Positions 1 to 12,900 of a DNA stretch of 64,000 bases are shown one piece after another; positions within the stretch are counted from its first letter, which is position 1, and each line of letters starts with the position of its first letter. Both the position numbers and the translations under genes were made by a program. The stretch is from Cerioporus squamosus. Its lineage: Eukaryota > Basidiomycota > Agaricomycetes > Polyporales > Polyporaceae. The stretch lies in the NCBI GenBank assembly GCA_022592435.1, contig JABYQS010000030.1, positions 210,599 through 274,598 on the forward strand, given 5' to 3'. The notes under the pieces were generated by a model. It was given only the letters and a program-made list of their open reading frames with translations, searched no databases and was not told the DNA's origin.

Positions 1-1048
1 GACGGAGACGCACCGGTGAATAGTGCTCCTGACGTAACCCCCAGTCAAGAACGACAGCGCGTCGCACGCGTTGACGGTGAGCGTGCCGTCCTGAGGCTTC
101 ACCCACTTCCACTCGCCCGTCTTGTGGTTCCTGATCTGGAGCGCGGCCACCGGCTGGCGGAAGAGGAGCGTCCAGGAGCCGAGGTCAGTGTGTCCGCCGC
201 CCCAGAGACCGCCGATCTTCTTGTTCTCCTCGGGGGTGTACTTCGAGTACTTCATGTAGCGGAAGTGATCCTGATGCAAGTGTCACGGGTATGGCAGTGT
301 GCCTCTGTGTAGCGCAACATACCTCGCTCTTACGCTCATACCGGTGGATGTTGGTGAAATAGTCCTCAGGTAGCTCGAGCGCGAGCGCGAGCAGGATGTG
401 AAGAGGATCGAGGACTTCACTGTGCAACGACTGAGAGCGAGTTAGCGAACAGCCCACGTACAGCATGGTGAGTGTCTCTCACATGAGCGAACTCCTTGAT
501 TTCGTCGAGGTGGTCCTGAATGACCGCAGGGTGGTTATGAGTGAAGAACCCGTCGAACTCTGTTCAACACGGTCAGGTCCATGGTCGAAGGTAAGGTAGA
601 TGTCGCTCACTTGGGATGTTGTAGATCTCGGTGCGATCTCTCAAACCGGATGCAGGATCGAGACTGCGATCGTGATGAACGTCGTGCACGACTCGAAGCA
701 GGGGACGGCAAGAGGCAACTCACATCCGCCGCCCAGCAGGGACGTATCCGTTGAAAGCACCGTTATCTGTACCAGGTATGAGCCGCATGCACGTAATAAC
801 CTGGATAGAGACGTACCCAGGCCATCCGGGACATACTTCAGCTTCTCCTCGAGGGGCAGCTCGTAGAACTGCTTGCCGAGCGAGAACTGGCGGTTGACGC
901 GCTCCTGCGGGATGTTGAAGTTCTTCACGTAGAAGAACCCGTCCTCGCGGACGGCCTTAATGAGCTCTTGGGCGAGCTCTTTCTTGCCCTCTGGCGTCCC
1001 GTACTTGCTGAAGTCGAGCGTCACCAAGTCGGCCCAGTCAAGGTTTTC
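1..1048 (-). CDS. 2-oxoglutarate/Fe(II)-dependent oxygenase, isopenicillin-N-synthase-like (partial)
   Basis: This gene runs leftwards off the window, so its C-terminus is missing. The first exon seen starts after an acceptor at 1049-1051 and reads ENLDWADLVTLDF, then an N-terminal DIOX_N-like stretch (KAVREDGFFYVKNFNI). A short exon near 730-770 reads NGYVPAGRR, as in this family. The leftmost exon holds the core with HTDLGS, the HxD part of the iron-binding triad, followed by VNACDALSFLTGG and an expected distal R/H region. The family hydroxylates or desaturates small molecules with 2-oxoglutarate and O2; the substrate cannot be read from sequence. The exon carrying the start codon was not found: the in-frame codon before VTLDF is TTG. 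The enzyme class is well supported, the exact exons less so. Confidence 0.8.
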
Positions 1049-2200
1049 CTACCGCAGAGAAGCGCCGTCGATCAACTCCACGAGTATATGGCAACGATCG
1101 ACAGAAGCGCGACAAACCTTGGTCTCCTGGACATAGTTGAACTGACCGAGCTCTGGGACTGGGACGGGCATGATGAATTAACGTGGCGTGTCGATGGGTG
1201 GGTACCGGCCGCGGGTATGGACCCAAGGGGTGCACAAGCACCTCTTTTCAATCATTTCGTCCGCAATCGCGAAGCCTCGGCCGGTGCTGACTGAAGGGCC
1301 TCAAGAACGTCAGGATGGGAAATGGTCACCTCATCCTGCGGGGCCATGGTGTCAAGCCCCAGGAAGGGGTGGAAGCGGCCTTGTGACCGTCGCCGTTGGA
1401 CAGCGCCTCAGAAGGGCAGGCAGATAAGGAGCCGCGGTCAGTATAGACTGTGAGACACCGGCAGGTCGCGCCTTCCTAAACCATCGCCATCACGTTGGTT
1501 GGTGCTGGTCCCCGACGGTGAAGGACGGTATGAACTTTTCCCGGCTCGGAGTGGTATGTCAGAGGCTAGAGTGCGATAAGTGAGCCGCCGAAACCCGTAG
1601 AGCGATAGTAGCGGAATATACATACCACTTCAAGCTGTGATGGTGCAAGAGCATCAGGTGTACCCTATACGAGGCCTGTGATGGCAGCGGAGAAGAAGGT
1701 TAGCACTTAGACGCTGAGGACGCGTTCGGGCGCCTGCGTAACTTGACTTCCTCCACGACAACCCCTCCATTGCAGACAGCAATCTCGGGCAGCCTTTCGA
1801 GTGCACACACTCAATTAAACTCATTGAATGTCGCAGGAAAACGTTTCACTTAGACTAGCGACGTAGCACTATCGACTACAGCGTTCAAGGTTCAGTCTGA
1901 GCTCGAGGTGATGCTTCTGTATTGTGCGATCTTGCGTGCTACGGCCTGACCGTCTCCATTCAGTAGGACATCACCGCTGGCCGCAGTTCCTGCCACTACA
2001 CCTGCCTAAGGCTACTATCTCAGGCTGGCCCCAGCATGACCGAATGTCGTACTCGCGATGTCACCCGAGTGCCTGACGAATGGCGCTGAGTGGGTGGGCT
2101 TGTAGGGGCGGTAGTATTTAGTATCCTTGTGCGAGGAGGCTTGCCGGCGGGGTTGTTCCCGACTCCCGAGAACATCTGCCCCTTAGTCTGAGTCCTCGAC
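1049..2200. other. Intergenic region
   Basis: About 1.15 kb between the oxygenase and the MFS permease. It should hold the first exon of the oxygenase and the promoters of both divergent genes. No convincing coding sequence, RNA gene or repeat was recognised. Confidence 0.4.
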
Positions 2201-5060
2201 ATGAGCCCTCCGAAGAAGCCCGACTCGCGTCCGTGGTCCAGTTACCTATGGTAAGGCGGCCCCCCGTTGTGGTGCTCGTGTACTCATCCGCTACGAAGGG
2301 ACACGTGGGACAAGCCCGAGGAAGAGCGGCGTTTTCTCTTCAAGCTGGACGCATGTCTTCTCACATACGCAGCTCTGTCGTATTTCAGCAAATGAGTATC
2401 CTTTCTTCGCATCATACATGTTCTCCTGGCTGACGGCTTCGACCGCACGTACCTGGACCAGCAGAACATCACCGTGAGCCACGTTCTTTGCTTTCAGGTA
2501 TGGGATCACAACTGAGTTGTCTACGCTAGAATGCGTATGTCTCTGGCATGCAAGAAGAGTACGTCGCCTATTATCTCTCTCGACCGTCCACTGATGTCGT
2601 GGTACCTGCAGCCTCGGACTGTGAGCATCATCTCCACCTCCCCGCTCGCATCCTGAGACTCACCGCGGTCCACAGGCACGGCAACCAGCTCAACTACATC
2701 ACGACCGCTTGGACGTGCGGCTATGTCATCGGTCAGATCCCCTCGAAGTAAGCAAGCACCGATATCGGGAGTCGAACCTGGGTCTGACACCGACGCCAAC
2801 AGCATGCTCATCACGAGAATACGGCCGTCCATCTGGGTGAGTAGTCGCGGTAAGTTCCGTCGCTCGTGCTTCTAACCGCTCTATTCGATAGATCCCGGCT
2901 ATGGAAGTTATCTGGAGCGTCCTTACTATGGTCCTCGCAAGCGCGAAGAACTTCGAGACGCTCTTAGCGGTCAGGTTCCTGGTTGGTACGTAGCTACTGT
3001 TCCCAGAGGCGATATGTGCTCATCCAGGCTCATCTGCAGGTCTTGCTGAGTCGACATTCTACCCTGCCATCCAGTATGTTATCGGCAGTTGGTACAAGGG
3101 CGAAGAGCTCGGCAAACGTGCTTGTATCTTCCACGTACGTCGAGGATGAACTCTTTAGTACTGGCGAGGCGTTCTGACATTGCACATCAGACTGCAAGCG
3201 CGCTAGGTCCGATGTTTAGTGGGTTCCTGCAGACAGTATGTCATCGTCTACGTGGCTCCCTCTGCAAAACTGACGGACATCTCCAGGGTGCATACAACGG
3301 GTTGAACGGCGTATATGGCCTGGCCGGATGGAAGTGTAAGCCAGTCAATGCGGGCTCCATGTCTCGGTGCTGAAGTATACGCTTGCTAGGGCTCTTCATC
3401 ATCGACGGGATCATCACGGTCCCTATAGCCCTGCTCGGCTTCTTGATCATGCCCGGTACGCACACTCGCCTCGTCTAGTGAACATCTTCCCTGACGTCGA
3501 TCAAGACCTCCCCTCGAACACTCGCCCATCAATCATCTACACCCAAGCACAGATCGACATCGGCAAGCGGAGGATGGAGGCGATAGGAAGGAAACCACCT
3601 GCAGCCTTTACCCGCAAGAAGGTAAGATGTGCAGATGTTGACCATGCCATGTGCGCGTATCGACGCCCGTTCTGCAGATCCTCGGTTTCTTCACCACCTG
3701 GCACATCTATACGCTCGTCCCGCGTGAGTCACCCTTCGTCAAATCCTTTGCCTAAATGCTGAACCATTGTCCGTAACACCAGTCTACGTGCTGGTGGGTA
3801 ACATCGCTGTCAAGGCTGGGTGGGCACTGTGACACCTTCTGCAGTTTAACAACGGTGGTGGACCGACCAACTCCATGATTTTCTGGTAGGTGTGCTTTCG
3901 CTGCGAAGCGACGCCCGCTCATGCCGCATACAGGCTGAAAAGCTTCAACAAGCCCGGCCACCAAGTCTTCACGATCGGTCAGATCAACACCTACCCGCTT
4001 GGTATTCAAGCAGTCCAAGTCGTGACCAGTATGTAGGGCAGCTACGCACTATGGCCTCCTGTCTGACACATCCCTCTAGCATTGTCTTACGCTTGGTGGT
4101 CGGACATCGTGAGGGCACGCTGGCCACCTATGCTCTTCGCCGGGGTGAGTCATCGTGTGGTCCGCGAACTAGCCGACTCGCTGACGATGCTACGTTGGAA
4201 GACGTGGAGCATGATCACCTGCATCGTCCTCGCTGCGACGCCGTTGTACGAGCATATCACTAGGTATGCTGTCTTGCCATATCGCTTGAAGCTGTTCCCG
4301 GTCATCTAATTATGCCCGATGACTAGGCGATGGGTTTTCTACTACTTCGTATGTCGTTTCTCTCGTGCTTTTCTACTCCAAGTCGCTGATGGATTGCAGA
4401 CCGGGGCGCAAGGCGGTCTTTCGGGTCTCATCCTGGCTTGGGCAAACGAACTGACCGGTCATGACAACGAGAGTGCGTTACCTATCAAGTTCTCACTTCG
4501 CAGAGCATTGGTGATTGACCCCGCTATGATACAGAACGCTCGTTCGTGGTCGCAAGCTGCAACATGTGGGCATACGTGGTCCAGGCGTGGCTCCCGATGT
4601 ACGTGCTCGCCGCGATGGCCGTAGATCGCGTTCTCATCTGACCGTCTTCCCGCTTTTCAGCGTGATCTTCCCCCAAGTGGAACAACCACGGTACGTCTGT
4701 GCATGTTACTTGTCCGTAACAACCGCTCATCGGACCATTCGCAGGGTGTTCAAGGGAAACGTCGCAACCGCATGCATCAACTTCGGCATGAGTAAGCCAG
4801 CCTTCACCCTCGTCCCACTTCCGCACTGACTGTTGGCCTGCCCAGTGTCATTCGCCATGCTTACCCTCTACTTGTCTCGTCGTGACCAACGCCGAGCGGC
4901 CAAGGGGAGGGTAAGCACCGCTCCGAGCGAAGCCTCGGAAGACATCGCTCTAGAAGACGAGGACCCGGACATCAAGAAGAGCAAGTCGGTGCAGATCACG
5001 GAGGTCGTCGACGTCCCCACTCTAGCATCGGAGTACCGTTGTGCGACTACGTTGATTTGA
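2201..5060 (+). CDS. MFS permease of the Dal5/Liz1 (allantoate/pantothenate, anion:cation symporter) family
   Basis: Multi-exon gene starting at ATG 2201 (MSPPKKPDSRPW) and ending with TGA at 5058-5060. The spliced protein shows the family landmarks in order: DTWDKPEEERRFLFKLD, LLTYAALSYFSK, YLDQQNIT, NAYVSGM, GNQLNYITTAWTCGYVIGQIP, LAVRFLVG, AESTFYPAIQYVIGSWY, PMFSGFLQ, then GWKWLFIIDG. The central loop is DLPSNTRPSIIY, and further membrane segments follow (SYAWWSDIVRARWP, GAQGGLSGLILAWANE). About 12 membrane segments are expected in the plasma membrane, importing an organic anion or vitamin; the substrate is unknown. Splicing is unusual: a 9-nt exon at 2612-2620, an 11-nt exon at 3783-3793, and an apparent AT-AC intron at 2392-2448. 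The hydrophilic C-terminal tail is acidic and Ser-rich, typical of fungal permeases. Confidence 0.88.
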
Positions 5061-5203
5061 CAATTGGCATTAGAGGTACCGCCTCTTGTGGCGAATGTAG
5101 GATGGCCGACCTGTAGCTTTCTCGTATTTGCCACTTCATCGAGTGGGAATCATACAGCAATTGAATACGAACACCTGGATTGACAAGCAGCGAACGATTG
5201 ACA

Positions 5204-7211
5204 TCATCTCCTGCGTTCCAAGATGACCAGCTTCTCGCTCCTGACCATCTCCAGCGCGTGCGTAAGCTCCTTCAGACCCTCTACCAGGCCACCCTGAAAC
5301 GCGCTCTTCACATCGCGGTTGAGCCTCCACCCGTCAAAGCCATCGACAATCGCCACGGGCGCCCACGTGCTGGCCGCAGACGGCGGTATGGAAGCTGTCT
5401 CGGCGATGAGATGCGTGATCACCCGAGACCTGGTCAGGTCGTCGAACGACAGGTTCTCTGTCTTGTCATAGACCCAGTTCACGGGATATGTGCCGTTGAG
5501 AACGGGGTGGAAGGGGGGCGCATGGCTATGGAGGAATAGCGATGCGCCTGTCTGCGCGGCCAAGTTGGATATGTGGACGTGCACTGCAGTGAAAAGTCGG
5601 TCAGTAAGTCTGCCTGCTGGGGGAACGAGACAGTACCGTGCTCCTCCGATGCAAAAGGTGGTTAAACGCGTACAAGGCCGTGCCGCCGGGGTAGTTGGCG
5701 AAAGACGACCTCGCAAGCAGGAATGTCGCGAAGCAATTTCCTGCTAGCATGGCCACAACCGCAAGGAAAGACAGTCTCCCAAGCAAAGTGCCTTTCCTCC
5801 GACTCGTTCTATACGCCAGCAGTGAGCAAGAAGACCATGCGCAAGGCCTGGGTCACTTACAGCCACACCGCGCCACGGGCGGCGGCGATGTTGAATGCCG
5901 GTACGACGTAGATGACGAAACGCCATTCCTTGTGAGCGAGACCGCTGATGAGACCGACGAAGGCGAGGTACGGCAGTAACAGGGAGCGGATCCTGGCGTC
6001 GAGCAAGCAGCCCAAGGCCGAAAGCGGCATAGATGACAGCAATAATTTCGGAAGTAAGGAGGTGAAGTACGCATAAGTTGGCGAAGTCTGTCAGATGATA
6101 GGCGGTGAGAGAAGGACTTGCGCGAGAGATGTTACGGAGCACGTACACCCCAGTCAGAGCTCTTGCCCTGCAAGACGTTGAAGTAGATCCCGTAGAGCTC
6201 CGGCCACAGGAGCCACTGCTGCCAGAAGTATGAGTCCACCAGAACGGTCAAAGCTGGTACATTGTCAGGGGCCGGCTCTACTTGTCACGGAGTGCACAGA
6301 GACTGACTTGCAGATAGTATGCCGGACAACAGCCCGACTTTGATGACATCATGTAAGGTCGTGTACCGCAGAATTGCTTGCCATACGAGAGGTCCAAGGA
6401 GGAGAAGCAGCTCAGAGCGGAATACCACAGTGGTGAAAGTAAGTAACGCGATGGCCCAGTGAACGCTGGACTTGGACGGGCGAGTCGAGTTCGGCGCGCG
6501 ATCAATGAGGAGGTAGAGCGCGATGTTCGCTACGAACAAAGGAGGGTTGAGACACGGCACTTCTTCGCCATCCTGAAATGATGCACGTACCAGGCAGAAG
6601 AGCGAACATGTTCGGAAGGGTCCTTCCCATCCAGAACAACAAGTGGAATTGTGTACACGTGAGGAGGACGAACATCACGGCGGTTGGCCTTCCAAACCGC
6701 CTCGAGACAGCGCGGCGAAGAAGACAAAGTCCTACGGCATTCGTACTTGCGAGCACCATACGCGCTGCATGACGCGTTGAGCATGGGGGAGAGGAGGACA
6801 GGGCCAGGGACAAGGGGATGTCTAGGAACTCACCGATAACCTGCAAGTCGAACTTGTCCGAGAATATCCCAAACCACGACCCCATCCGCACGCAGAGTTG
6901 CGTCGCCCACGCCAGCACAACGCTCCCAACGAATGTCCTGGGAACGGCCCCGGGAAAAGTGAAGTGGTCATACTGCAGCAGCAAAGCGAGGAGACGGTGC
7001 GAATCCAGCGATGGATAACCAGCAATTAGGGCGGGTCTCTCGGACGCACGAATGCTGAGCGCACTTTGTGAAGGCCCTCGCGACCGACGCCGTACATGAG
7101 TACATCGTGTGTTGCGTGCAGGTTGAAGCTTTCTTCGACCTTTGTATACGGCGCGAGCGAGACATAGCTCAGGCCGGCCAAGAGTAAGATGAGGTCCAAC
7201 GCCGCGCTCAT
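5204..7211 (-). CDS. ALG12: Dol-P-Man:Man7GlcNAc2-PP-Dol alpha-1,6-mannosyltransferase
   Basis: GT22-family ER mannosyltransferase that adds the eighth mannose to the lipid-linked N-glycan precursor on the lumenal side. The start at 7211 gives [20 protein letters not shown], then the lumenal loop [21 protein letters not shown] with the acidic residue expected in GT-C enzymes. [16 protein letters not shown] marks ALG12 rather than ALG9 or PIG-B. The HKEWRF motif (near 5930) and [13 protein letters not shown] follow. The C-terminal part reads [11 protein letters not shown] and [16 protein letters not shown]. The protein is strongly hydrophobic with many membrane spans and is split by short introns. 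The gene converges on the MFS gene, with 143 bp between the stop codons. A single-copy housekeeping gene is expected. Confidence 0.9.
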
Positions 7212-7540
7212 GTTGCAGAGTTCCTTGTATTGTGAACCAAGATGCTCAAGAAGGCATTGAGATATAGGACGCAAAGCAAGCAAGCAAAGGGGGTGAGATG
7301 ACGGAGCGGTGGCAAGGACGGCGATATGCTGGCACGGTCTTGCAAGGATCTTACTTCGGATTATGGCCCGAGTAAACATCGTTTACTGATTATTCAATGT
7401 TGATCAACAACTGAACTAAGTATATTACTTACCGTCCTTACTTAGGTGGTCCTTACTGCCTGCTTAAGTAGTTATAGCTACTTGCTCGATCGCTGATTGA
7501 ACGTTGACCTTTTACCGCCATCCCTGGTAAGTACTTGATT

Positions 7541-8300
7541 CTATGGTATACGTTCTGCGAGTACTCCTCTGATGTTCTCATCCAACTCGATATCCCGGCT
7601 GATCGTCTCCGCATCTGGGCACCGGTTCACCGACGCCGGGTATGTAATCGGAGCGAAAGCCACGGTCATGAACGTTGGAGCTTGCGTCTCTTCCCTAGTA
7701 TCGTGCACGAGCTTCTTCAGACCCAAGATGAAGCGGGTTGTAAGGATGGGTATGAGGCTTAGCGACACTCAGTGTGAACGTCAGCGTGGGCGGACAGAAT
7801 ATGGGGAAGCTCACGTTCGGGCGACGTCCGCGTTTACTTGACATGCGTAGAAAAGCTGGAGAGCATAGGGGAAGACGATTAGAGTCCAGAGTGGCATTGA
7901 AGCGGAAGGTGGCAATGTACCGGGTTGTGAATCTGGAACCCACGAGATCAGAAAGTGGGGGAGGTAAACAATGTTGAATCGTACCGTGGAGGATACGGTG
8001 TTGATGATCGCAAGTACAAGCAGCACGCTACGGTGGACGATTACAAGTCAGGATGGGCCGCATCGGAGCTTCCACTGGGCCACGCACGCGAAGTAGAGGC
8101 TCCCTACGCAAGTCGAACTTTCAGACGGTGTTCCAGAATCACCCATAGATCGAGGAGGTGACATCACAGAATCCGCCGTCAGATTCCGCTGGTTAGAATG
8201 AGCGTCAGAATTCGATCCGGTGCGATCGGTTTCCAAACCCAGCCCAACATGGCTGTGATCACGAGAGTTGTTGTTTGGCTTTGTCAGCAATTCCCAACCA
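7541..8300 (-). CDS. Candidate membrane-protein gene, unrecognised
   Basis: Minus-strand segments look coding and hydrophobic. One near 8280-8210 reads TTLVITAMLGWVWKPIAP. One near 8020-7930 reads LVLAIINTVSSTVRFNIVYL. A terminal piece ending at 7541 reads SLIPILTTRFILGLKKLVHD and ends RGVLAERIP. This resembles the layout of multi-span fungal proteins of unknown role, where a final membrane segment is followed by a short polar tail. The exons could not be joined into one convincing model and no start codon was fixed. The locus may be a real gene with several short introns or a decayed copy. No function is proposed. Confidence 0.35.
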
Positions 8301-9263
8301 CCGCGACGATTATCCACGTTGCAAGAGGATTGCGTTCCTTGCGCTCGTCTTACCACCAAATTCTACCCAGCTTCCACCTCCCTGACTACTGTCGACCTAT
8401 CCCGGGTCCTACTCTGTTGGCGCGCTCGACTTCGGCCTTGGAGGCGCGCGTTGCAGGCTCAAGGCCGCTGCTGGCAGGTGAACTCGAAGACTCCGAGGCT
8501 CAGCCATCGCGTCCGACTTTCGTACGCTCGAACTCGTGCTTGGGTACGCGTCATGTAGGAGTACACAGGTTGCCAGTGAGAGGCTGGGATCACGTTGAGA
8601 GTGTGACTCTATGGGTTTCTGGTATGTTATGGACGCGCTTTCGCAGAGCTGCCCCGGCCTCCCCCCTCTCAGGCTGTCCCCTGAAGGATAGGAGCCATCT
8701 TGAGACTGTGTTGACAGACGTCATCCTTGGGCTGTCGTCGACACAGTCTCGGGACTAGGGCGCGCTTTGAGTATATGTCAGGTACTAACCCGATTTGAAG
8801 GACAACGGCCCTATTCAAGCGCCACTCGACTCAGACCGTCAAACTATATTGCGGACAACCCCCGCTGAGAGTCGAGTACGGCTATTATAGCTTACCGACT
8901 CTTGCGGTCGACGTGTGCGTATGGCTATAAAGCCTGCAGCACCGCGAGCAATCATACCTCACTCGGGGGAGCAACCACACAGCGGGTGAACTGGTATGTA
9001 CACAGTGCCGCATACACACAGTTCGCTTCTGAGTGGTGTTGTGTAGATTAGTTAGTTCTCATGTACATAGGCCATGTTTCTCGACGCGCAACAAGTTCAT
9101 TGGCATCGTCCGACTCGACAGCTCAGAGGTCGCTCCATATCTCCCTCCAACCTCCCGTTATCTCCACAGATGTCTGCACAGTCTTCCCCTCGAGATCAAC
9201 GACCGTATCAGTTCGGTGATGATACATCACATGGCGTACGTCTTCAGGCTATGACTGGTGAGC
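8301..9263. other. Unassigned region
   Basis: No supported gene. It holds a short hairpin near 8699-8755 (gagactgtgt...acacagtctc) and a TATA-like run (ggctataaag) near 8923. The left end of the first transposon block may lie here, but no terminal repeat could be matched. Confidence 0.3.
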
Positions 9264-9896
9264 TCTCCGACTTGCATGCATGACATAAATGCCACTCACT
9301 CGATTCTCTTTGTTGCTCTCCAGGCGCCGCAAGCGTTTATACAGGTGCTTGCTATACCGTTTCCAGTGATCGACCTCGTCGTCTGTGTCTGGTTCCGTCA
9401 CGGATTCATCGCCATCCTTGTCAGCAGGGAGGGGGTGCTCGGGTAGGAGGGGTGGAAGGTGGATGTCCGGGAGGTGTGTTGTGACATGCACGGTCAGCGG
9501 ATCTGCTCCGGTGCGAGGTGTGATCTTTGCGTGCACCTTTGCACGTCGAAATCAGGTATGTCATCATCTAGTGGTCGTTCGCAAGAGGATAGTGCTCACC
9601 TGCAGACCTTGACCAGAGTTCCCTTGGGCGCTCACCTCGACGTTCTGCTCGACGTTGGGGTGGCTTGTTGTCTCGTTGACCTTGACTTTCATCTTGTGGT
9701 GAGTGATGCTGGTCAATGCGACGACGCGGAGGTTCTGATGAAGGCGCAGAAAGTTGCTAGGCGTCTTGGGAAGATTGCGCGCGGTCTTTGCTTTCTCACG
9801 CTCATCTCTGCGGACGATTATCACCCATACCACCTTGGGCACTTCAACGCCAACATAGTCAATGTAATTATCGCATACGCTTCTCGGTAAGTCCAT
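9264..9896 (-). CDS. Candidate small charged protein divergent from the Plavaka-like transposase
   Basis: A minus-strand reading starts at ATG 9896 (MDLPRSVCDNYIDYVGVEVP). It can be spliced in frame to a second exon ending near 9290: VHAKITPRTGADPLTVHV, a proline/acidic stretch, then DHWKRYSKHLYKRLRRLESNKENR. The joined protein is about 170-190 residues, basic at its end, without a recognised domain. Only 46 bp separate this start from the transposase ATG at 9943, which is tight for two divergent promoters, so one of the two starts may be wrong. The arrangement recalls the divergent gene pair of the complete element further right. Weakly supported. Confidence 0.3.
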
Positions 9897-9942
9897 TTTG
9901 AGTTTGTGATGATTATGAACTGACATCGCATGCGGTATGCAG

Positions 9943-12900
9943 ATGTCTGCGCAGTGTGAATGTGGCGAGAAGTTCAACCAGAAGCGATATCTCTCGCGGC
10001 ACCGCAAGACCTGCGACACAGTTTCTGCGCTAGCCAAAGAGTCTCACAAGCGTGTGCTCGAGCGAGCGGATGAGGAGGCCCGGAAGAGACAGCGAGGGGA
10101 GGGTGGGAGTACCTCGACTGAGCATGGTGGACCATCTGGGATCCTGGTGAGTCTTGCGTTGTCCTGCGCAAATGCATATGATATATATGCTGTTCCATCT
10201 AGCCCTGGAATCTTCCCGCAGGATGGCAATTGTCACGCACACCTTTCCGCCCTGCCGTCCCCGAGAGCCGTCCCTTTCAGCTGTTGCAGGCATGTACCAT
10301 TTAAGATGCATCATATTCCTTGCTTGACGCGTCGCAACTTTAGCCCGATGTTGTGCCCCCCGTACCGGATGTCTCTTTCATGGATGGCGATGCCGGCTCA
10401 CAAGCAGAACATGTGATGGCTCCCTTCTTGGAGCCGGAACTGCCTCGCCTTCCAACCCCGCCTCCGCAGACAGGTGGGACCACCCGGCGTGGGCGCACTG
10501 TTCGCTTGCCATGGAAGATCCGTAACCAAGCTCCAACATCTGACGAGGCGGTGGATATCGAAGACGTCGAGCAGCACGAGGAGGAGGTGCCAGTGACAAC
10601 GCGCGGGGCGCGGCGTGTGCTCCTGCTCGCCACTGAGTGGGTCCGTTCGCCCTTCAACCGCTTCGGCATCCGACGATTCTACAAACGCAAGCCGTTACGC
10701 GCGCCGAATGTGACCATCGACCTCGATGCACGCTATGCACCCACTGCCGATGCTGCCGCTGCCAAGAAGTCTCCCCGGACGATCTCACAGATTGTCTTCC
10801 CTTATCCTAACCTCAGCGCCTTCCTCTTTGACTACCACCACAAGCGGTCGCGTGTGAAGACGTTGAAGGATCGTGCAGAGCTCCAGAAGCTCATGAAGCG
10901 CGAGGATTTCCACTTCGAGGAGGTTATCGACGTGAACTTCGACCGCATTGATGCTCTCTTGGCGCAGGGTGGCTCTGTGTTGGAGGATAGCCTTCCTGCG
11001 CGCGATGGCTGGGTCAAGTCAACGGTGGTCATCGGGATTCCTGCTGGACAGAAAGCCACTCAGGCCTCACGGCGCGAGGATCTTGCCGCCCAGCGCCGTC
11101 TTCAGCGCCATCAACACATCCCAGACACGCCTCCGGAGCACGCCATCCCTGGATACCACTATGCTGTGCACGGCTTCTGGCGGAAGAGGCTCTGCCCCGA
11201 GGTCGTCCATACTCTCTCCACCGACCCTGCTGCGAAGGACTTCGTATTCGATCCATACTACGTCGAGTGTCGCATCCCAGGGACAGACCGGGCGGAGCGT
11301 GTTCATGGCGAGGCCTACAACTCACAGGCGTTCGTCCAGGAGGACATACGCTTGCAGAACTCTCCGCGCGAACCAGGCTGTGAGCTGCCCCGTGCGATCA
11401 TTGGGCTCATGTTCTGGTCGGACGCCACGCAGCTGGCCCAGTTTGGCCAGGCCAAGGTGTGGCCGCTGTACCTTTACTACGGCAATCAGTCGAAGTACGA
11501 GCACGGTAGGCCCACAGCACACGCTGGGCACCATGTAGCGTATTTTGTTTCGGTATGTGATTCTGTCGTCCCCCTCTACTCGCAGCAGTGTCACTCATAG
11601 TGCTTCACAGCTGCCTGATGATGTGCGCGACCGCATACGCAAGGAGACAGGCAAACCGGCATCGCCTCAGTTACTGGCCCATCTACGCCGCGAACTCTTC
11701 CATGCATGTTGGGATCTCATCCTCGACGCGGACTTCCTCTACGCATACGAGCATGGTATCGTCATTGATTGCGCTGATGGTATCCGACGCCGCGTCTACC
11801 CGCGTATCTTCTCTTACTCCGCAGACTACCCTGAAAAGTCAGTGTGCCGAGCTGCTTCACTGTGCTTCACTACTAATGCTATGGTAGGGTGCTTATTGCG
11901 ACCATCCGGGACAAGGGTCGTTGCCCTTGCCCTCGCTGTCAAGTCACATTCGACCAGATACCTGACTTGGGTGAAGATGCGGATCGCGCGCTCCGTGCTG
12001 AAGAGCATCACCGCACTGAAGATGTTCAGGAGACGATCCGTGCCGCACGCAATCTGATCTACAAGGATGGATATGTGGTTAACAGTGAGCGTGTCGACAA
12101 GCTTCTTCAAAGTACCTCACTGGTGCCGACCACGGTGAGTCCTTTGTCGCAGATGGCAATGGGAGCTGGAACTGACTTTGGGTGTAATGCAGAACGCTTT
12201 CGACAAGCTCGCACAATTTGGTTTTAGTCTCCAGCAGATGCTCGTTGTTGACTTGATGCACGAGTACGAACTTGGGATCTGGAAGTCCCTATTCACACAT
12301 CTTGTACGCATCCTTGAGGCTGTCGACATGAACATGGTTGACGAACTCAACGAGCGGTACGTGTCCTCCTGTGTCACAACACCGCATCCTCCCCAATGCC
12401 AACCTGGGCTCAATTGGTTTTTTAGGTTCCGGCAAGTACCCACATTTGGCCGGTCTACTATCCGCAAGTTCGCGCATAATGTCTCAGAGATGAAGAGGTT
12501 AGCGGCACGGGATTTTGAAGCCATCTTGAAGGTGCGAGTGCCGTCTGTCATGTGCATGTGCATTCACACTTACGCTGTCCGTAGTGCATCATCCCAGTGT
12601 TTGAGGGACTCGTCCCCGAACCGCACAATGAAGCTATCCTCACGCTCCTCTACCATGTTGCATACTGGCATGCGCTGGCCAAGATGCGACTGCACACCGA
12701 CACCACCTTGAACATCCTCGACGACTCTACTACTGTACTTGGGCGTGCTCTGCGACACTTTGTTGCTGTCACTTGTCCTGCGTTCAACACAAAGGAGACC
12801 AAGGCAGAGTATGAGGCGCGCAAGCGGGCTCAAGCACGCAATGCCAGTCTGCATGGTGCCTCATCAAGCAAGGCCCCGTCTGGCACTTCCGATGGACGCC

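Noticed and set aside
1..5060. A biosynthetic gene cluster (oxygenase plus transporter)
   Set aside because: The flanking genes are ALG12 and transposons, and there is no backbone enzyme (PKS, NRPS, terpene synthase).
8699..8755. A hairpin (gagactgtgt/acacagtctc) as a transposon end or terminator
   Set aside because: The arms are only about 10 bp, and no second copy or target duplication was seen.
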